From assembly GCA_041908445.1 (NCBI GenBank), contig JAYRFK010000008.1:1-64000 (forward strand): a stretch of 64,000 nt of DNA, read 5' to 3'. Made by a program: the position numbers and the translations under genes. This DNA comes from JAEUJM01 sp041908445. Its GTDB lineage: Bacteria; Actinomycetota; Acidimicrobiia; Acidimicrobiales; DATDAH01. The notes below the pieces were generated by a model, which was not told the DNA's origin, did no database searches, and was given only the letters and a program-made list of their open reading frames with translations. Below, in pieces: positions 33,589 through 42,366 of this stretch; the first letter of the stretch is position 1, and every line of letters starts with the position of its first letter.

Positions 33589-35148
33589 ATGCCGAAGCTG
33601 CTGGACGGGTTCGTGGCCGAGCGGGGCGACGACCTCGCCCTCGCCGACGAGTGGGGTGAGTCGACCTGGGCCGAGCTGAGCGAGCGGGTGGTGCGCCTCG
33701 AGCAGGCGCTGCTCGCCGCCGGCGTGGCGCCGGGAGACACCCTGGCCCTCATGGTGGGCAACCGCCGTGAGGCCTTCGAGGCCTTCTGGGCGGCCGCCCA
33801 CCTGGGCACCACCTACGTGCCGGTGAACTGGCACTGGACCGCCGACGAGCTGGCCTACGTGCTCGAGGACGCCGGCTGCGTGGCCCTCGTCGTGGACGAG
33901 CGCTTCGCCGACGTGGCCGAGGAGGCCCTGGCCGACGAGCGGGCCGCGACCGTGCGCCTCGCCCTCGTGACGGGCGCCGAGGACCGGGGGCGGTTGTCGG
34001 CCTACGAGGCGGCACTGGCGGCCGCCTCGACCGAGGACCCGGGCATCGACTGCTTCGGCGGGCCGATGTTCTACACGTCGGGCACCACCGGTCGACCCAA
34101 GGGCGTACGGGGCATGCTCGCCGGCGGCCCCGAGGTGCCGAGCGACCTGCTGCCCCTCATCTCCGGCGCCGTCGCCGAGTTCGTCCCCACCCCGGGCCGG
34201 ACGCTGCTGGCCGGGCCCGTGTACCACTCGGCCCAGTGGGCCTTCAGCTTCCTGCCGATGGTGGCGGGGTCCGCCGTGGTCATGCGCCACAAGTTCGACC
34301 CGGCCGAGACGGTGGCCATCTTCGACGACTGGGCCATCACCAACGTCCACCTCGTGCCGGTGCAGTTCAAGCGCCTGCTCGACCTGCCCGACGAGGTGCG
34401 GGACGGCCTCGACGGCTCGAGCCTGGTGGCGGTGTGGCACGGCGCCGCCCCCTGCCCGACGCCCTGGAAGCAGGCCATGATCGACTGGCTGGGCCCCAAG
34501 GTGCACGAGTACTACGGCTCCACCGAGGGCGCGTTCATCACGACCATCCGCGCCGAGGACTGGGTCCGCAAGGGCGGCAGCGTGGGCCCGCCCCTGGCGA
34601 TCATGGAGATCCTCGTGGTCGGCGACGACGGCGAGCCGGTGCCCCAGGGCGAGTCCGGCACCCTGTACTTCCGCAACGCCCTCGGATCGGACTTCGAGTA
34701 CCACAACGACCCGGACAAGACCGAGGCCGCCCACCTGGCGCCCGGGGTGTTCACCACCGGTGACGTCGGGTACCTCGACGACGAGGGCTACCTGTGGCTC
34801 TCCGACCGCAAGATCGACATGATCATCTCAGGCGGCGTGAACATCTACCCGGCGGAGATCGAGACGGTGCTGGCCGAGCACCCGTCGGTCGCCGACGTGG
34901 CCGTGATCGGCGTGCCCGACGACGAGTACGGCGAGCAGGTGAAGGCCATCGTGCAGCCGGTCGAGGGCGTGGCCGGCGACGACGCCCTGGCCGAGGAGCT
35001 GATCGCGCTCTGCCGGGACCGGCTCGCGGGCTACAAGCGCCCGAAGACCATCGAGTGGCGCGACGAGCTGCCCCGCTCGATGGCGGGCAAGCTCCTCAAG
35101 CGCCAGCTGCGCGCCCCCTACTGGGAGGGCACGGGCCGCAGCATCTGA
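33589..35148 (+). CDS. Acyl-CoA synthetase (AMP-binding)
   Basis: 519-aa ANL-superfamily ligase. The P-loop motif YTSGTTGRPKGVRG, EYYGSTEG, the GDVGYLDDEGYLWLSDRKID hinge region and the catalytic Lys in RSMAGKLLKRQLR are all intact. It activates a carboxylic acid to acyl-AMP and then acyl-CoA; chain type is not predictable. Follows the dioxygenase by 82 bp with its own -10-like element. Confidence 0.9.
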   Translation: MPKLLDGFVAERGDDLALADEWGESTWAELSERVVRLEQALLAAGVAPGDTLALMVGNRREAFEAFWAAAHLGTTYVPVNWHWTADELAYVLEDAGCVALVVDERFADVAEEALADERAATVRLALVTGAEDRGRLSAYEAALAAASTEDPGIDCFGGPMFYTSGTTGRPKGVRGMLAGGPEVPSDLLPLISGAVAEFVPTPGRTLLAGPVYHSAQWAFSFLPMVAGSAVVMRHKFDPAETVAIFDDWAITNVHLVPVQFKRLLDLPDEVRDGLDGSSLVAVWHGAAPCPTPWKQAMIDWLGPKVHEYYGSTEGAFITTIRAEDWVRKGGSVGPPLAIMEILVVGDDGEPVPQGESGTLYFRNALGSDFEYHNDPDKTEAAHLAPGVFTTGDVGYLDDEGYLWLSDRKIDMIISGGVNIYPAEIETVLAEHPSVADVAVIGVPDDEYGEQVKAIVQPVEGVAGDDALAEELIALCRDRLAGYKRPKTIEWRDELPRSMAGKLLKRQLRAPYWEGTGRSI

Positions 35149-35152
35149 GCGA

Positions 35153-35184
35153 CCGCCCACGCGGGCACGACCGCCCGTGGGCGG
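35153..35184. terminator. Bidirectional hairpin with bulge
   Basis: CCGCCCA (35153-35159) pairs with TGGGCGG (35178-35184) and CGGGC (35162-35166) with GCCCG (35173-35177), a 12-bp stem with a 2-nt bulge between convergent genes. Confidence 0.5.
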
Positions 35185-35185
35185 C

Positions 35186-36402
35186 TCAGCCGCATCCGGC
35201 CTCGTCGTCGGGGCGGCCGAGCGCCTCGAGCTCGCACCAGGGGACCGACACCAGCTCGATGTCGTCGGGGCCGTCGCCGCCGGCGTCGTGGAACCCGAAC
35301 GGCATCGAGGTGTCGTCGCCCAGCTCCGGGTGCGGCGCGAGGTGGTAGCAGTTGAAGCCGCCCTCGACCGCGCCGGGATCGCAGTCGATGGGCACGTCGC
35401 CCGGTGCCGACCACGGCCCCTCGGGCGCGTCGGCCACCCGGATCCGCAGCGTCGGGTCGCCGAAGGCGCGCGGTGCCGCCGAGACGAAGCGGCCGAGGTG
35501 GTCGCTCCACGACACCGAGTACTGCTGGGGGGTGAAGCCGTCGGGCCCTTCGCCGTCGGGCAGTGGCATCTCCAAGGGCGCGGCGGCGCCCACCGCGGCC
35601 TGCCACGACTCGTCGGAGCAGCCCACCGGGTCGGTGCGGTCGGGGGTGCAGCCCACCCACCCCTCCTCGGGGCCCCGCCAGAACGACCAGACCAGGCGCG
35701 CCCCCAGGGGGCCAGGCGGGCGGCCCGGGCGACGGCGCACTGCTGCTCGCCGTCCCAGTCCGGCTCCTCGTCGGGGTGGCAGGCGTACGCGTAGTGGTAG
35801 CCGTCGTGGTAGACGGCACCGGCCCCGAACGTGACGGTGCGCTCGCCGGAGGGCCACCGGCCGGGGAACAGGTCCCACCGCAGGACCTCGGCCCGCCAGG
35901 GCCGGGCGGTGCCCGGCGCGTACGTGAAGGTGGCCACCCCGCGGTCGCCCGGGTCGCTCCGGTCGAGCAGGCGCACCCGGCAGCCGTGGATGAAGAAGGC
36001 CGTGACGAGGATCGTGCCCGGCTCCCGACCGGGCGCGGTCGTCACCCCGTCGATCCACGACGCGGCGCCGCCCTCCTCGGCGCAGCGGCCCACGTCGGCG
36101 GGGGCGAGGGGGACGAAGTCCGCCTCCTGGAAGGGCGGCGTGCGGTCGTCGGGGGTCGTGGCGGCCACCGAGTTCGACCGGCCGTTGGGGAGGGCGTTGG
36201 GGTCGCACACCACCCAGAGCACCCGTCCCCCGTCGAAGGGGGCGGTCCAGCCGCAGTCGCCGTTCCGGGAGTCGATCCGGCCGTCCGGGCTCGCCGTCAG
36301 CTCGCGGGCGCTCTCCGAGGACGAGCAGGACGCCAGGAGGAGCGCGCCGGCGAGGAGCGCCGCCGTGCCGGCGAGCGACCGGCGGCGCGTCGGGCGGGTC
36401 AG
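35186..36402 (-). pseudogene. Secreted lipoprotein, single-base frameshift
   Basis: About 405-codon lipoprotein. The N-terminus has SLAGTAALLAGALLLASC, a clear lipobox. The protein continues through CGWTAPFDGGRVLWVVCDPN and YHDGYHYAYACHPDEEPDWD in one frame, then LVWSFWRGPEEGWVGC and later FNCYHLAPHPELG to GRPDDEAGCG in another. The break lies in the C5/G5 runs at 35701-35711, where one added base restores a continuous protein. The sequence resembles secreted beta-propeller/DUF4185-like proteins, but I would not assign function. The only start compatible with the signal is CTG 36402, overlapping the upstream stop as CTGA. Confidence 0.6.
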
Positions 36403-36773
36403 GGCGCCGCGGCCTCGTCGAGGGGCACGCAGGCCGGCCCGTCGCCGGCGGCCCCCGCCACCCGGTGGAGGATCGCCGAGCGCGGCGCCAGCACGGCCTC
36501 GTCCGCGCCCTCGTCGAGGCGGGCGGTGACGTCCACGATGAGGCTGTAGGCGGGATCGGCCGCCGGCGGCCACAGCAGCGAGGCGTCCGCCCGGTCGGCC
36601 AGGTTCCGGCGGGTGCGCCGGCCCGTGCCGACGACGAGGTCGTCGCCGCTGAGCCGGACGGTCACCGAGGTCACGTGCGGGGTCCCGTCGTCGTTGACCG
36701 TCACGAGGTACGGGTGATCGCCGAACTCGGCGACGCGGCCGCGCAGGGCGGCGAGGTCCACGGGGACGCTCAT
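36399..36773 (-). CDS. PNPOx-like flavin/F420-binding protein
   Basis: 124-aa split-barrel protein. The N-terminal strand pattern YLVTVNDDGTPHVTSVTVRL and TGRRTRRNLADRADASLLW match the pyridoxamine-5'-phosphate-oxidase-like family; actinobacterial members often use F420 or heme. ATG 36773 is fixed by context. Its TGA shares bases with the CTG start of the lipoprotein gene downstream. Substrate unknown. Confidence 0.75.
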   Translation of the reverse strand: MSVPVDLAALRGRVAEFGDHPYLVTVNDDGTPHVTSVTVRLSGDDLVVGTGRRTRRNLADRADASLLWPPAADPAYSLIVDVTARLDEGADEAVLAPRSAILHRVAGAAGDGPACVPLDEAAAP

Positions 36774-36875
36774 GGTCGGCTCCTCTCGGCCCGGGCGGGC
36801 ACGCTGCCATCCTGCCAGGGGCGTCCGCCGGCGCGGTGGGCGCACGCGGCGCCACCCGTCTGCCAGGGTGTCCGG

Positions 36876-37895
36876 GTGCGACGCTTGCTGCTGTCCACCC
36901 TGCCCGCCCTGCTCCTGGTCGCCGCCGTCGCGTGCGGCGGGGGTGACGACGATCCCGCCACCGACGCCGCCGCCGGAGGCGAGGTGTCCACGACGCCGAC
37001 GACCGGCGGCGGCGGGGCGACCGGGCCGAGCGGCGAACTCGACCTGCTCTCGTACAACGTGGCCGGGCTGCCCGAGATCCTCTCGGGGTCCGAGCCCGCG
37101 GAGAACATGCCCCTCATCGGGCCCCGGCTGAACGACTACGACCTCGTCCTGCTGCAGGAGACCTGGAAGACGCCCGACCCCAACCCGCTCGCGCCGCTGC
37201 GGGTGTACCACGAGGAGCTCGAGTCGCGGGTCGACTTCGAGCACGGCACCGAGTCTGCGGCCCTGCCCCTCGGGGGCGACGCCACCCGGCCCGAGGCCAT
37301 CCTCGCCGACGGCCTGAACGTGTTCTCCCGGTTCCCCCTCGGCGAGGTCACCCGGGAGCGGTGGGTGGGCTGTTTCGGCGGCGCCGACACCAGCCAGGGC
37401 GGGGCGGGGGACTGCCTCGCCACGAAGGGGTTCCTGCTCACCACCGTCACCCTCGCGGACGGGGTCGTGGTGGACGTGTACGACCTGCACGCCGAGGCGG
37501 GCAGCACGGACGAGGACCAGGCCCTCCAGGCCGACGACTACGAGCAGCTCGCGGCCTTCGTCGTCGAGCACTCGGCCGGTCGGCCGGTGCTGCTGGCGGG
37601 CGACACCAACCTCCACACCGACGACCCCGTCGACCCCGAGCACCCCGAGGGGGAGGGCGACCTCGCCATCTGGGAGTCGTTCCTCGACGCGACCGGTCTG
37701 ACCGACGTGTGCGCCGCCCTCGACTGTGACGACCCGGGGGCGATCGACAAGGCCGCGTTCCGTAGCGACGGTGGGGTCTCCCTCGAGCCGCTCACCCACG
37801 ACAACCCGACCGCGGACTTCACCCGGGACGACGGTGAGGACCTGAGCGACCACCCGCCGCTCGCCGTGCGGTTCCACTGGTCGGCCCCGGGCTGA
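36876..37895 (+). CDS. Exported endonuclease/exonuclease/phosphatase-fold lipoprotein
   Basis: 339 aa. Lipoprotein signal LLLVAAVAC, Gly/Thr-rich linker, then an EEP-fold domain: LLSYNVAGLP, LLQETW (metal Glu), YDLHAEAG, LAGDTNLH (catalytic Asp/Asn) and SDHPPLAV (final Asp-His). Outside the membrane this fold is used by sphingomyelinases, DNases and phosphatases; the DLHAEAG and SDHPPL motifs are compatible with a phosphodiesterase of the sphingomyelinase type. GTG 36876 follows CAGGGT (36864-36869) by 6 nt. Confidence 0.8.
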   Translation: MRRLLLSTLPALLLVAAVACGGGDDDPATDAAAGGEVSTTPTTGGGGATGPSGELDLLSYNVAGLPEILSGSEPAENMPLIGPRLNDYDLVLLQETWKTPDPNPLAPLRVYHEELESRVDFEHGTESAALPLGGDATRPEAILADGLNVFSRFPLGEVTRERWVGCFGGADTSQGGAGDCLATKGFLLTTVTLADGVVVDVYDLHAEAGSTDEDQALQADDYEQLAAFVVEHSAGRPVLLAGDTNLHTDDPVDPEHPEGEGDLAIWESFLDATGLTDVCAALDCDDPGAIDKAAFRSDGGVSLEPLTHDNPTADFTRDDGEDLSDHPPLAVRFHWSAPG

Positions 37896-37948
37896 GCCCC
37901 GCGGATCCAGCGACCGCCGGTCTCCGGAAACCGGGCGGCGCCGGTCGG

Positions 37949-37954
37949 TAGCCT
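37949..37954 (+). promoter_or_regulatory. -10 element of radical SAM gene
   Basis: TAGCCT ends 6 nt before GTG 37961, implying a leaderless transcript. Confidence 0.45.
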
Positions 37955-37960
37955 CGACCC

Positions 37961-39442
37961 GTGCCGGTCGTCCACCTGGTCCTGCCCCGATCGAACAACA
38001 ACGGCCTGCACCACGTGTGGGGCCACCGGATGGTGCCCCTCGGGCTCATGACCATCGGCGCCCTGGCCCGGCGGGAGGGTTGGGACGCCGTCGTCGTGGA
38101 CGAGAACTACGAACCGCTGCCGAGCGAGCGGCCCGATCTGGTCGGCATCACCGCGTGGACGCACTTCGCGCCCCGCGCCTACGAGATCGCCGACCGGTAC
38201 CGGGCCCAAGGGGTGCCGGTCGTGCTGGGGGGCGCGCACCCCTCGCTGCTGCCCGGCGAGGCGCTCCGCCACGCCGACGCCGTGGTCGTGGGGGAGGCCG
38301 AGTCGATCCTGTCCACGGTGCTGGCCGACGCCCTCGCCGGGACGATGGCGGGCCTCTACCGCGGCTCGTGGGACGACATGTCCGACACGCCCACGCTCGA
38401 CGAGCTCGGCGTGTTCTACGACGGCTTCCCGGGCTTCCGCTACTGGCCGCAGTACAGCATCCAGAGCACCCGCGGCTGCCGGTACAACTGCGACTACTGC
38501 TCGGTCATCCGGATCAACGGCCGGGGGCAGCGCCACCGCGACCCGGGCGTCGTGGTCGACGAGCTGCGCCGGCGCACCGAGCGCACCCGGCTGACCGCCG
38601 GGCTGTTCTTCACCGACGACGACTTCGGCTCCGAGCTGGACTGGACCATGGAGCTGCTCACCGCGATGGCGGCGGCCAAGCTGCCGGTGAAGTGGGCGGC
38701 GCAGACGAGCATCGGCATCGCCCGCAACGAGGAGCTGCTGCGCCTGGCCAAGGAGGCGGGCTGTTCGAGCTTCTTCCTCGGACTCGAGTCGGTCACCCGC
38801 GCCTCGCTCAAGGAGGCCAACAAGAAGAACCGGCCCAACGAGTACCGCGACCTCGTGGCCGCCATCCACGACCACCGCATCGGGGTCGAGGGCGGCTTCG
38901 TGCTGGGCTTCGACACCGACGGCCCCGAGGTCTTCGACGACACCGCGGACTTCGCCGACGACATCGGCGTGGACGTCGGCTTCTTCAGCGTGCTCACCCC
39001 ACTGCCCGGCACGGGCACCTTCGACCGCTACTGGCAGGCCGGCCGCATCTTCGACACGGACTGGTCGCACTACTCCCTGCTCCGGGCGGTGTTCGAGCCG
39101 GCGCAGATGACCGCGGCCGAGCTCGACGCCGGGGTGCTGCGGGCCTTCGGGCGCTTCTACAGCCCCAAGGCACGGGCCCGCCGCTACGCCCGCCAGCTCC
39201 GGCAGCTGCCCCCCGACTACGCCACCGTGCTGGCGCTGGTGGGCCGCGGCTTCGCCAAGGAGTACCGCCGCCGGCGCCACGCCACCGAGGACACCACGCA
39301 GCCGTTCCAGGCCCACCCCGACGACCTCGCCCAGCTGGCGATCACGAGCCAGGCGCCGGCCAGCGAGGCCATCTGGCTCGCCGCCGACCAGGTCGACGGC
39401 GGCGCCGGGCGCACGGCGGTGCCGGTGACCATCAGCCGCTGA
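37961..39442 (+). CDS. B12-binding-like radical SAM protein
   Basis: 493 aa. The N-terminal about 130 residues have the Rossmann-like layout of B12-binding radical SAM enzymes (DLVGITAWTHFAPRAYEIAD, VVLGGAHPSLLPGEAL), but no clear DxHxxG cobalamin motif, so B12 binding is uncertain. The [4Fe-4S] motif is CRYNCDYCSV after YSIQSTRG. The rest contains FFTDDDFGSE, GLESVTRASLKEANKKN and FVLGFDTDGPEVF, typical of the TIM barrel. Likely modifies a lipid or other hydrophobic metabolite, by analogy only. Confidence 0.8.
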   Translation: MPVVHLVLPRSNNNGLHHVWGHRMVPLGLMTIGALARREGWDAVVVDENYEPLPSERPDLVGITAWTHFAPRAYEIADRYRAQGVPVVLGGAHPSLLPGEALRHADAVVVGEAESILSTVLADALAGTMAGLYRGSWDDMSDTPTLDELGVFYDGFPGFRYWPQYSIQSTRGCRYNCDYCSVIRINGRGQRHRDPGVVVDELRRRTERTRLTAGLFFTDDDFGSELDWTMELLTAMAAAKLPVKWAAQTSIGIARNEELLRLAKEAGCSSFFLGLESVTRASLKEANKKNRPNEYRDLVAAIHDHRIGVEGGFVLGFDTDGPEVFDDTADFADDIGVDVGFFSVLTPLPGTGTFDRYWQAGRIFDTDWSHYSLLRAVFEPAQMTAAELDAGVLRAFGRFYSPKARARRYARQLRQLPPDYATVLALVGRGFAKEYRRRRHATEDTTQPFQAHPDDLAQLAITSQAPASEAIWLAADQVDGGAGRTAVPVTISR

Positions 39443-39448
39443 TCGCCG

Positions 39449-39469
39449 GCCGACCGCCGCGCGGTCGGC
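39449..39469. terminator. Perfect 9-bp bidirectional hairpin
   Basis: GCCGACCGC (39449-39457) and GCGGTCGGC (39461-39469) with a 3-nt loop, lying exactly between two convergent stop codons. Confidence 0.6.
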
Positions 39470-40492
39470 TCAGGTCGCCCGCAGCGCGGCCACCTCGGCG
39501 GCGAAGGCGTCGTCGTCCCGGGTGTCGGCCGGGACCTGGAGCAGCACCCCGTCGGCGAGATCGCCATAGCGCTCGACGAGCGCCGCCGCGAGCCCGTCGT
39601 GGCGGGCCGCCACCACCACCGTGTCCAGCAGGTCGTCGTCGATGGCGTCCGCCATGTCCGCCCAGCGGTCGGCGCGGGCGAGGGCCCGGAGTCGCCCGCC
39701 GAGCTCCTCCCACCCGTGGAGCTCGAGGGTGCGCCGGTAGGCGGGCGTGCTGAACAGGAACCCGAGGCGGCGGCGGCGCTCCTCACGGGCACGATCGACC
39801 GCGGCGTCGTCCGGCCCGGTCGCGACCATGCCGCCGACGACGAGCGGCACGGCGGACGGGGCCCGTCCGGCGGCCTCGCGCCCGGCGGTCAGGGCGGGCA
39901 GGCAGGCCTCGGTCAGGTAGCGCCGGTCCGAGTTGGTGGGGTGGGTCACGAAGCCGTCGGCGACGGCGCCGGCGAGCCGGCACGAGCGGTCGCCGACGCC
40001 CCCGAGCCACACGGGCGGCGCGGGGCCGTCGAGGGGCCCCGGGTTGAACTCCGGCTGCAGGCGGGTGAGCCGGTAGTGCGGGCCCTCGTGGTGCAGCGGC
40101 GACTCGCCCGCGAAGGCGGCGAAGGACGCCCGCACGGCGGCGACGTAGTCGGCCATGCGCTCGATGGGATCGGACCAGGCCACACCGAAGCGCTCCTCGA
40201 CGTTGGGGCGGATCTGGGTGCCGAGCCCGAGGTGGAAGCGGCCGGGGGCGAGCCGGCCGAGCGACCACGCGGTGAGCGCCACCTGCATCGGGCTACGTAC
40301 GAAGGCCACGGCCAGCGACGTGCGCACGACGATCCGGTCGGTGTGCTCGAGGGCCAGCGCGCTCGCGACGAACGAGTCGTTGACCATCTCGGCCACGTGC
40401 AGGGCGTCGAACCCCATGGCCTCGACGCGACGGGCGTGCTCGGCGACCGCGGCGAGCGGGAGGGTGGGGTCCATGCCGGCGGCGACGTGCAC
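39470..40492 (-). CDS. LLM-class (F420-type) oxidoreductase
   Basis: 340-aa luciferase-like TIM-barrel protein: GFDALHVAEMVNDSFV, VVRTSLAVAFVRSPMQVALT, GRFHLGLGTQIRPNVEERFG, PPVWLGGVGDRSCRLAG and DGFVTHPTNSDRRYL are the marks of the LLM F420-dependent subgroup. Start GTG 40492 has CATGCT ending 6 nt upstream. Upstream on the same strand, 22 nt away, is the stop of what looks like the tail of another minus-strand gene (see finding at 40500-40580). Confidence 0.8.
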   Translation of the reverse strand: MHVAAGMDPTLPLAAVAEHARRVEAMGFDALHVAEMVNDSFVASALALEHTDRIVVRTSLAVAFVRSPMQVALTAWSLGRLAPGRFHLGLGTQIRPNVEERFGVAWSDPIERMADYVAAVRASFAAFAGESPLHHEGPHYRLTRLQPEFNPGPLDGPAPPVWLGGVGDRSCRLAGAVADGFVTHPTNSDRRYLTEACLPALTAGREAAGRAPSAVPLVVGGMVATGPDDAAVDRAREERRRRLGFLFSTPAYRRTLELHGWEELGGRLRALARADRWADMADAIDDDLLDTVVVAARHDGLAAALVERYGDLADGVLLQVPADTRDDDAFAAEVAALRAT

Positions 40493-40556
40493 CCGCCCAG
40501 CATGGCGGACGGGGTCAGGCCTCGCCGTCGTCCGGTCGGCCGGGCTCCGGTGCCGG

Positions 40557-41744
40557 GTGACCCGGCGGCGGGCCGTCTCGGGCGACGGGTCGACCATCGT
40601 CTTCGAGTCCGATGCCAGCAACGTCGTGAGCGGCGACGCCAACGCCTCCCGGGACGTCTTCGTGGTGGACCGCGCCACGCTGACCGCCACCCGGGCCAGC
40701 GTGGCCAACGACGAGAGCGAGTCGGGCGACGACTCGTTCAGCGCCAGCATCGACGAGGACGGCGACGTGGTGGCCTTCCAGAGCGACGCCGCCGACCTCA
40801 TCGGCATCAACGACACCAACGGCGTCCGCGACGTGTACGCCCGCAACCTCAGCACCGGCACGACGTTCCGGGTGAGCGTCAACTCGAGCAACCAGCAGGT
40901 CGTCCTCCCGTCGTTCGTGCCCTCGGTCAGCGACAACGGCCTGTCGTTCGCCTTCGAGACCGACGCTGCGCTCGTCCCCGCCGACGACAACGGCCAGCGG
41001 GACGTCTACGTGCGCACCCCGTCCGCAAACCAGCTCGTCTACGCGAGCGTCGACACCGGCGGCGGGGCGGCGAACAGCTTCTCGCTCAGCGCCTCGATCT
41101 CGGGTGACGGCACCCGGGTGGCCTTCGACAGCCACGCGAGCGACCTGGTCGCCGACGACGCCAACGGCGACGGGCAGGACGTGTTCGTCCGCACGCTCAC
41201 CGGGACGCCGACCACGACGCTGATGAGCGCCCGACCGGGCGTCGTGGTGGACGGAGACTCGTCCCAGCCGTCCCTCGCGGACAACGGGACGGTGGCGTTC
41301 GACAGCAGCGCCACGAACCTCGTCGACGGCGACACCAACGGCCGGTCCGACATCTTCGTGGCCGGGGAGGTGTGCGACGGCCGCCTGGTGGACGTCGACC
41401 TGAACCTCGCCAACACGCCCACGGCCGGCCCGGACGTGATCCTCGGAACGCCGGGGAACGACACGGTCGACGGCCTCGCCGGCGCCGACCGGTTCTGCGG
41501 TGGTGTCGGCAACGACACCTTCCACGGCGGGCTCGGCGCCGACCGGGCCTTCGGCGGTCAGGGCGCCGACAAGCTCGTCGGCGACGACGGCAGGGACGTG
41601 CTCGAGGGCAACGGCGGTGCCGACGTCCTCAAGGGCGGTGTCGGCAACGACGCCCTGAAGGGCGGGACCGGCGCCGACACCTGCAAGGGCCAGGACGGAA
41701 CCGACACGGCCGCCACCTGCGAGGTCGTCACGGGCGTGCCGTGA
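40557..41744 (+). pseudogene. PD40/RTX-like protein lacking its 5' end
   Basis: 395 codons from GTG 40557 with no signal peptide. Residues about 8-270 are beta-propeller-like repeats of the form SISGDGTRVAFDSHASDLV plus DxFVRTL units, common in secreted actinobacterial proteins. The C-terminal about 115 residues carry RTX/hemolysin-type calcium-binding repeats (GGVGNDTF, GGQGADKL, GGVGNDAL). Homologous proteins normally have an N-terminal export signal and more repeats, and the first codon falls inside a repeat, so the 5' end appears lost. RTX proteins can be secreted from the C-terminus, so some function is not excluded. Confidence 0.65.
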
Positions 41745-41762
41745 CGCCGCTGTCTCGGGGGG

Positions 41763-41797
41763 CCGGGCCCGACCACGCCGACCGTGGTCGGCCCCGG
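41763..41797. terminator. Strong 14-bp hairpin
   Basis: CCGACCACG (41769-41777) and CGTGGTCGG (41783-41791), extended by CCGGG/CCCGG (41763-41767, 41793-41797) across one mismatch, with a 5-nt loop, 18 bp after the RTX-like stop. Confidence 0.6.
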
Positions 41798-41904
41798 CGC
41801 GCCGGTTCGCGGCCGGTGCACGCCCACGGAACCGCGGGCCGCGTCCGTCGGGATCCGGCGAGTAGCGTCTCGCCCTGATCGCCACCACCGACCGAGGAGT
41901 CGCC

Positions 41905-42318
41905 ATGCGCCGACCGCCGATCGACGAACGCCTCGCGGCCATCCCGCTGTTCGAGCACCTCGACAACCGCCAGCTGGCGTCCGTGGGCGCCCTGGCCACC
42001 GTGCTCGACATCGCCGCCGGTCGCGAGCTCATCCGTGAGGGCGCCACCGGGCGGGAGTTCTTCCTGGTGGCCGAGGGCGAGGCCGAGGTCAGCCGCGGCG
42101 GCGAGGTCATCGCCACCCTCGGCCCCGGCACGTTCTTCGGCGAGACCGCCCTGCTGCTCGACCAGCCCCGCAACGCCACCGTCACGGCGAAGACCGACAT
42201 GGTCGTCGAGGTCATCGAGCGGCGTGACTTCAAGGGGCTGCTCGAGGAGTACCCGGATCTCTACGCCCCGCTGCTCGAGGCCACCGCCCGCCAGCTCGCG
42301 GGGAACGACGGCCACTAG
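41905..42318 (+). CDS. Cyclic nucleotide-binding domain protein
   Basis: 137-aa stand-alone CNB domain: IPLFEHLDNRQL, REFFLVAEGEAEVSRGG, the phosphate-binding cassette GETALLLDQPRNATV with the ligand Arg, and a C-terminal helix. It lacks a DNA-binding domain, so it probably regulates a partner by binding cAMP/cGMP. GAGGAG precedes ATG 41905, and TAGCGT about 40 bp upstream is a candidate -10. Followed closely by the DUF4032 gene. Confidence 0.85.
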   Translation: MRRPPIDERLAAIPLFEHLDNRQLASVGALATVLDIAAGRELIREGATGREFFLVAEGEAEVSRGGEVIATLGPGTFFGETALLLDQPRNATVTAKTDMVVEVIERRDFKGLLEEYPDLYAPLLEATARQLAGNDGH

Positions 42319-42366
42319 CGGTTCGCCACCGCAGGCACCCACCGGGCGGAGGTGGGACCATGGGCC

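Noticed and set aside
34828..36855. 675-codon minus frame as a single gene
   Set aside because: It joins parts of three genes; only the segment around the lipoprotein signal is genuine, and it leaves the true frame at about 35705.
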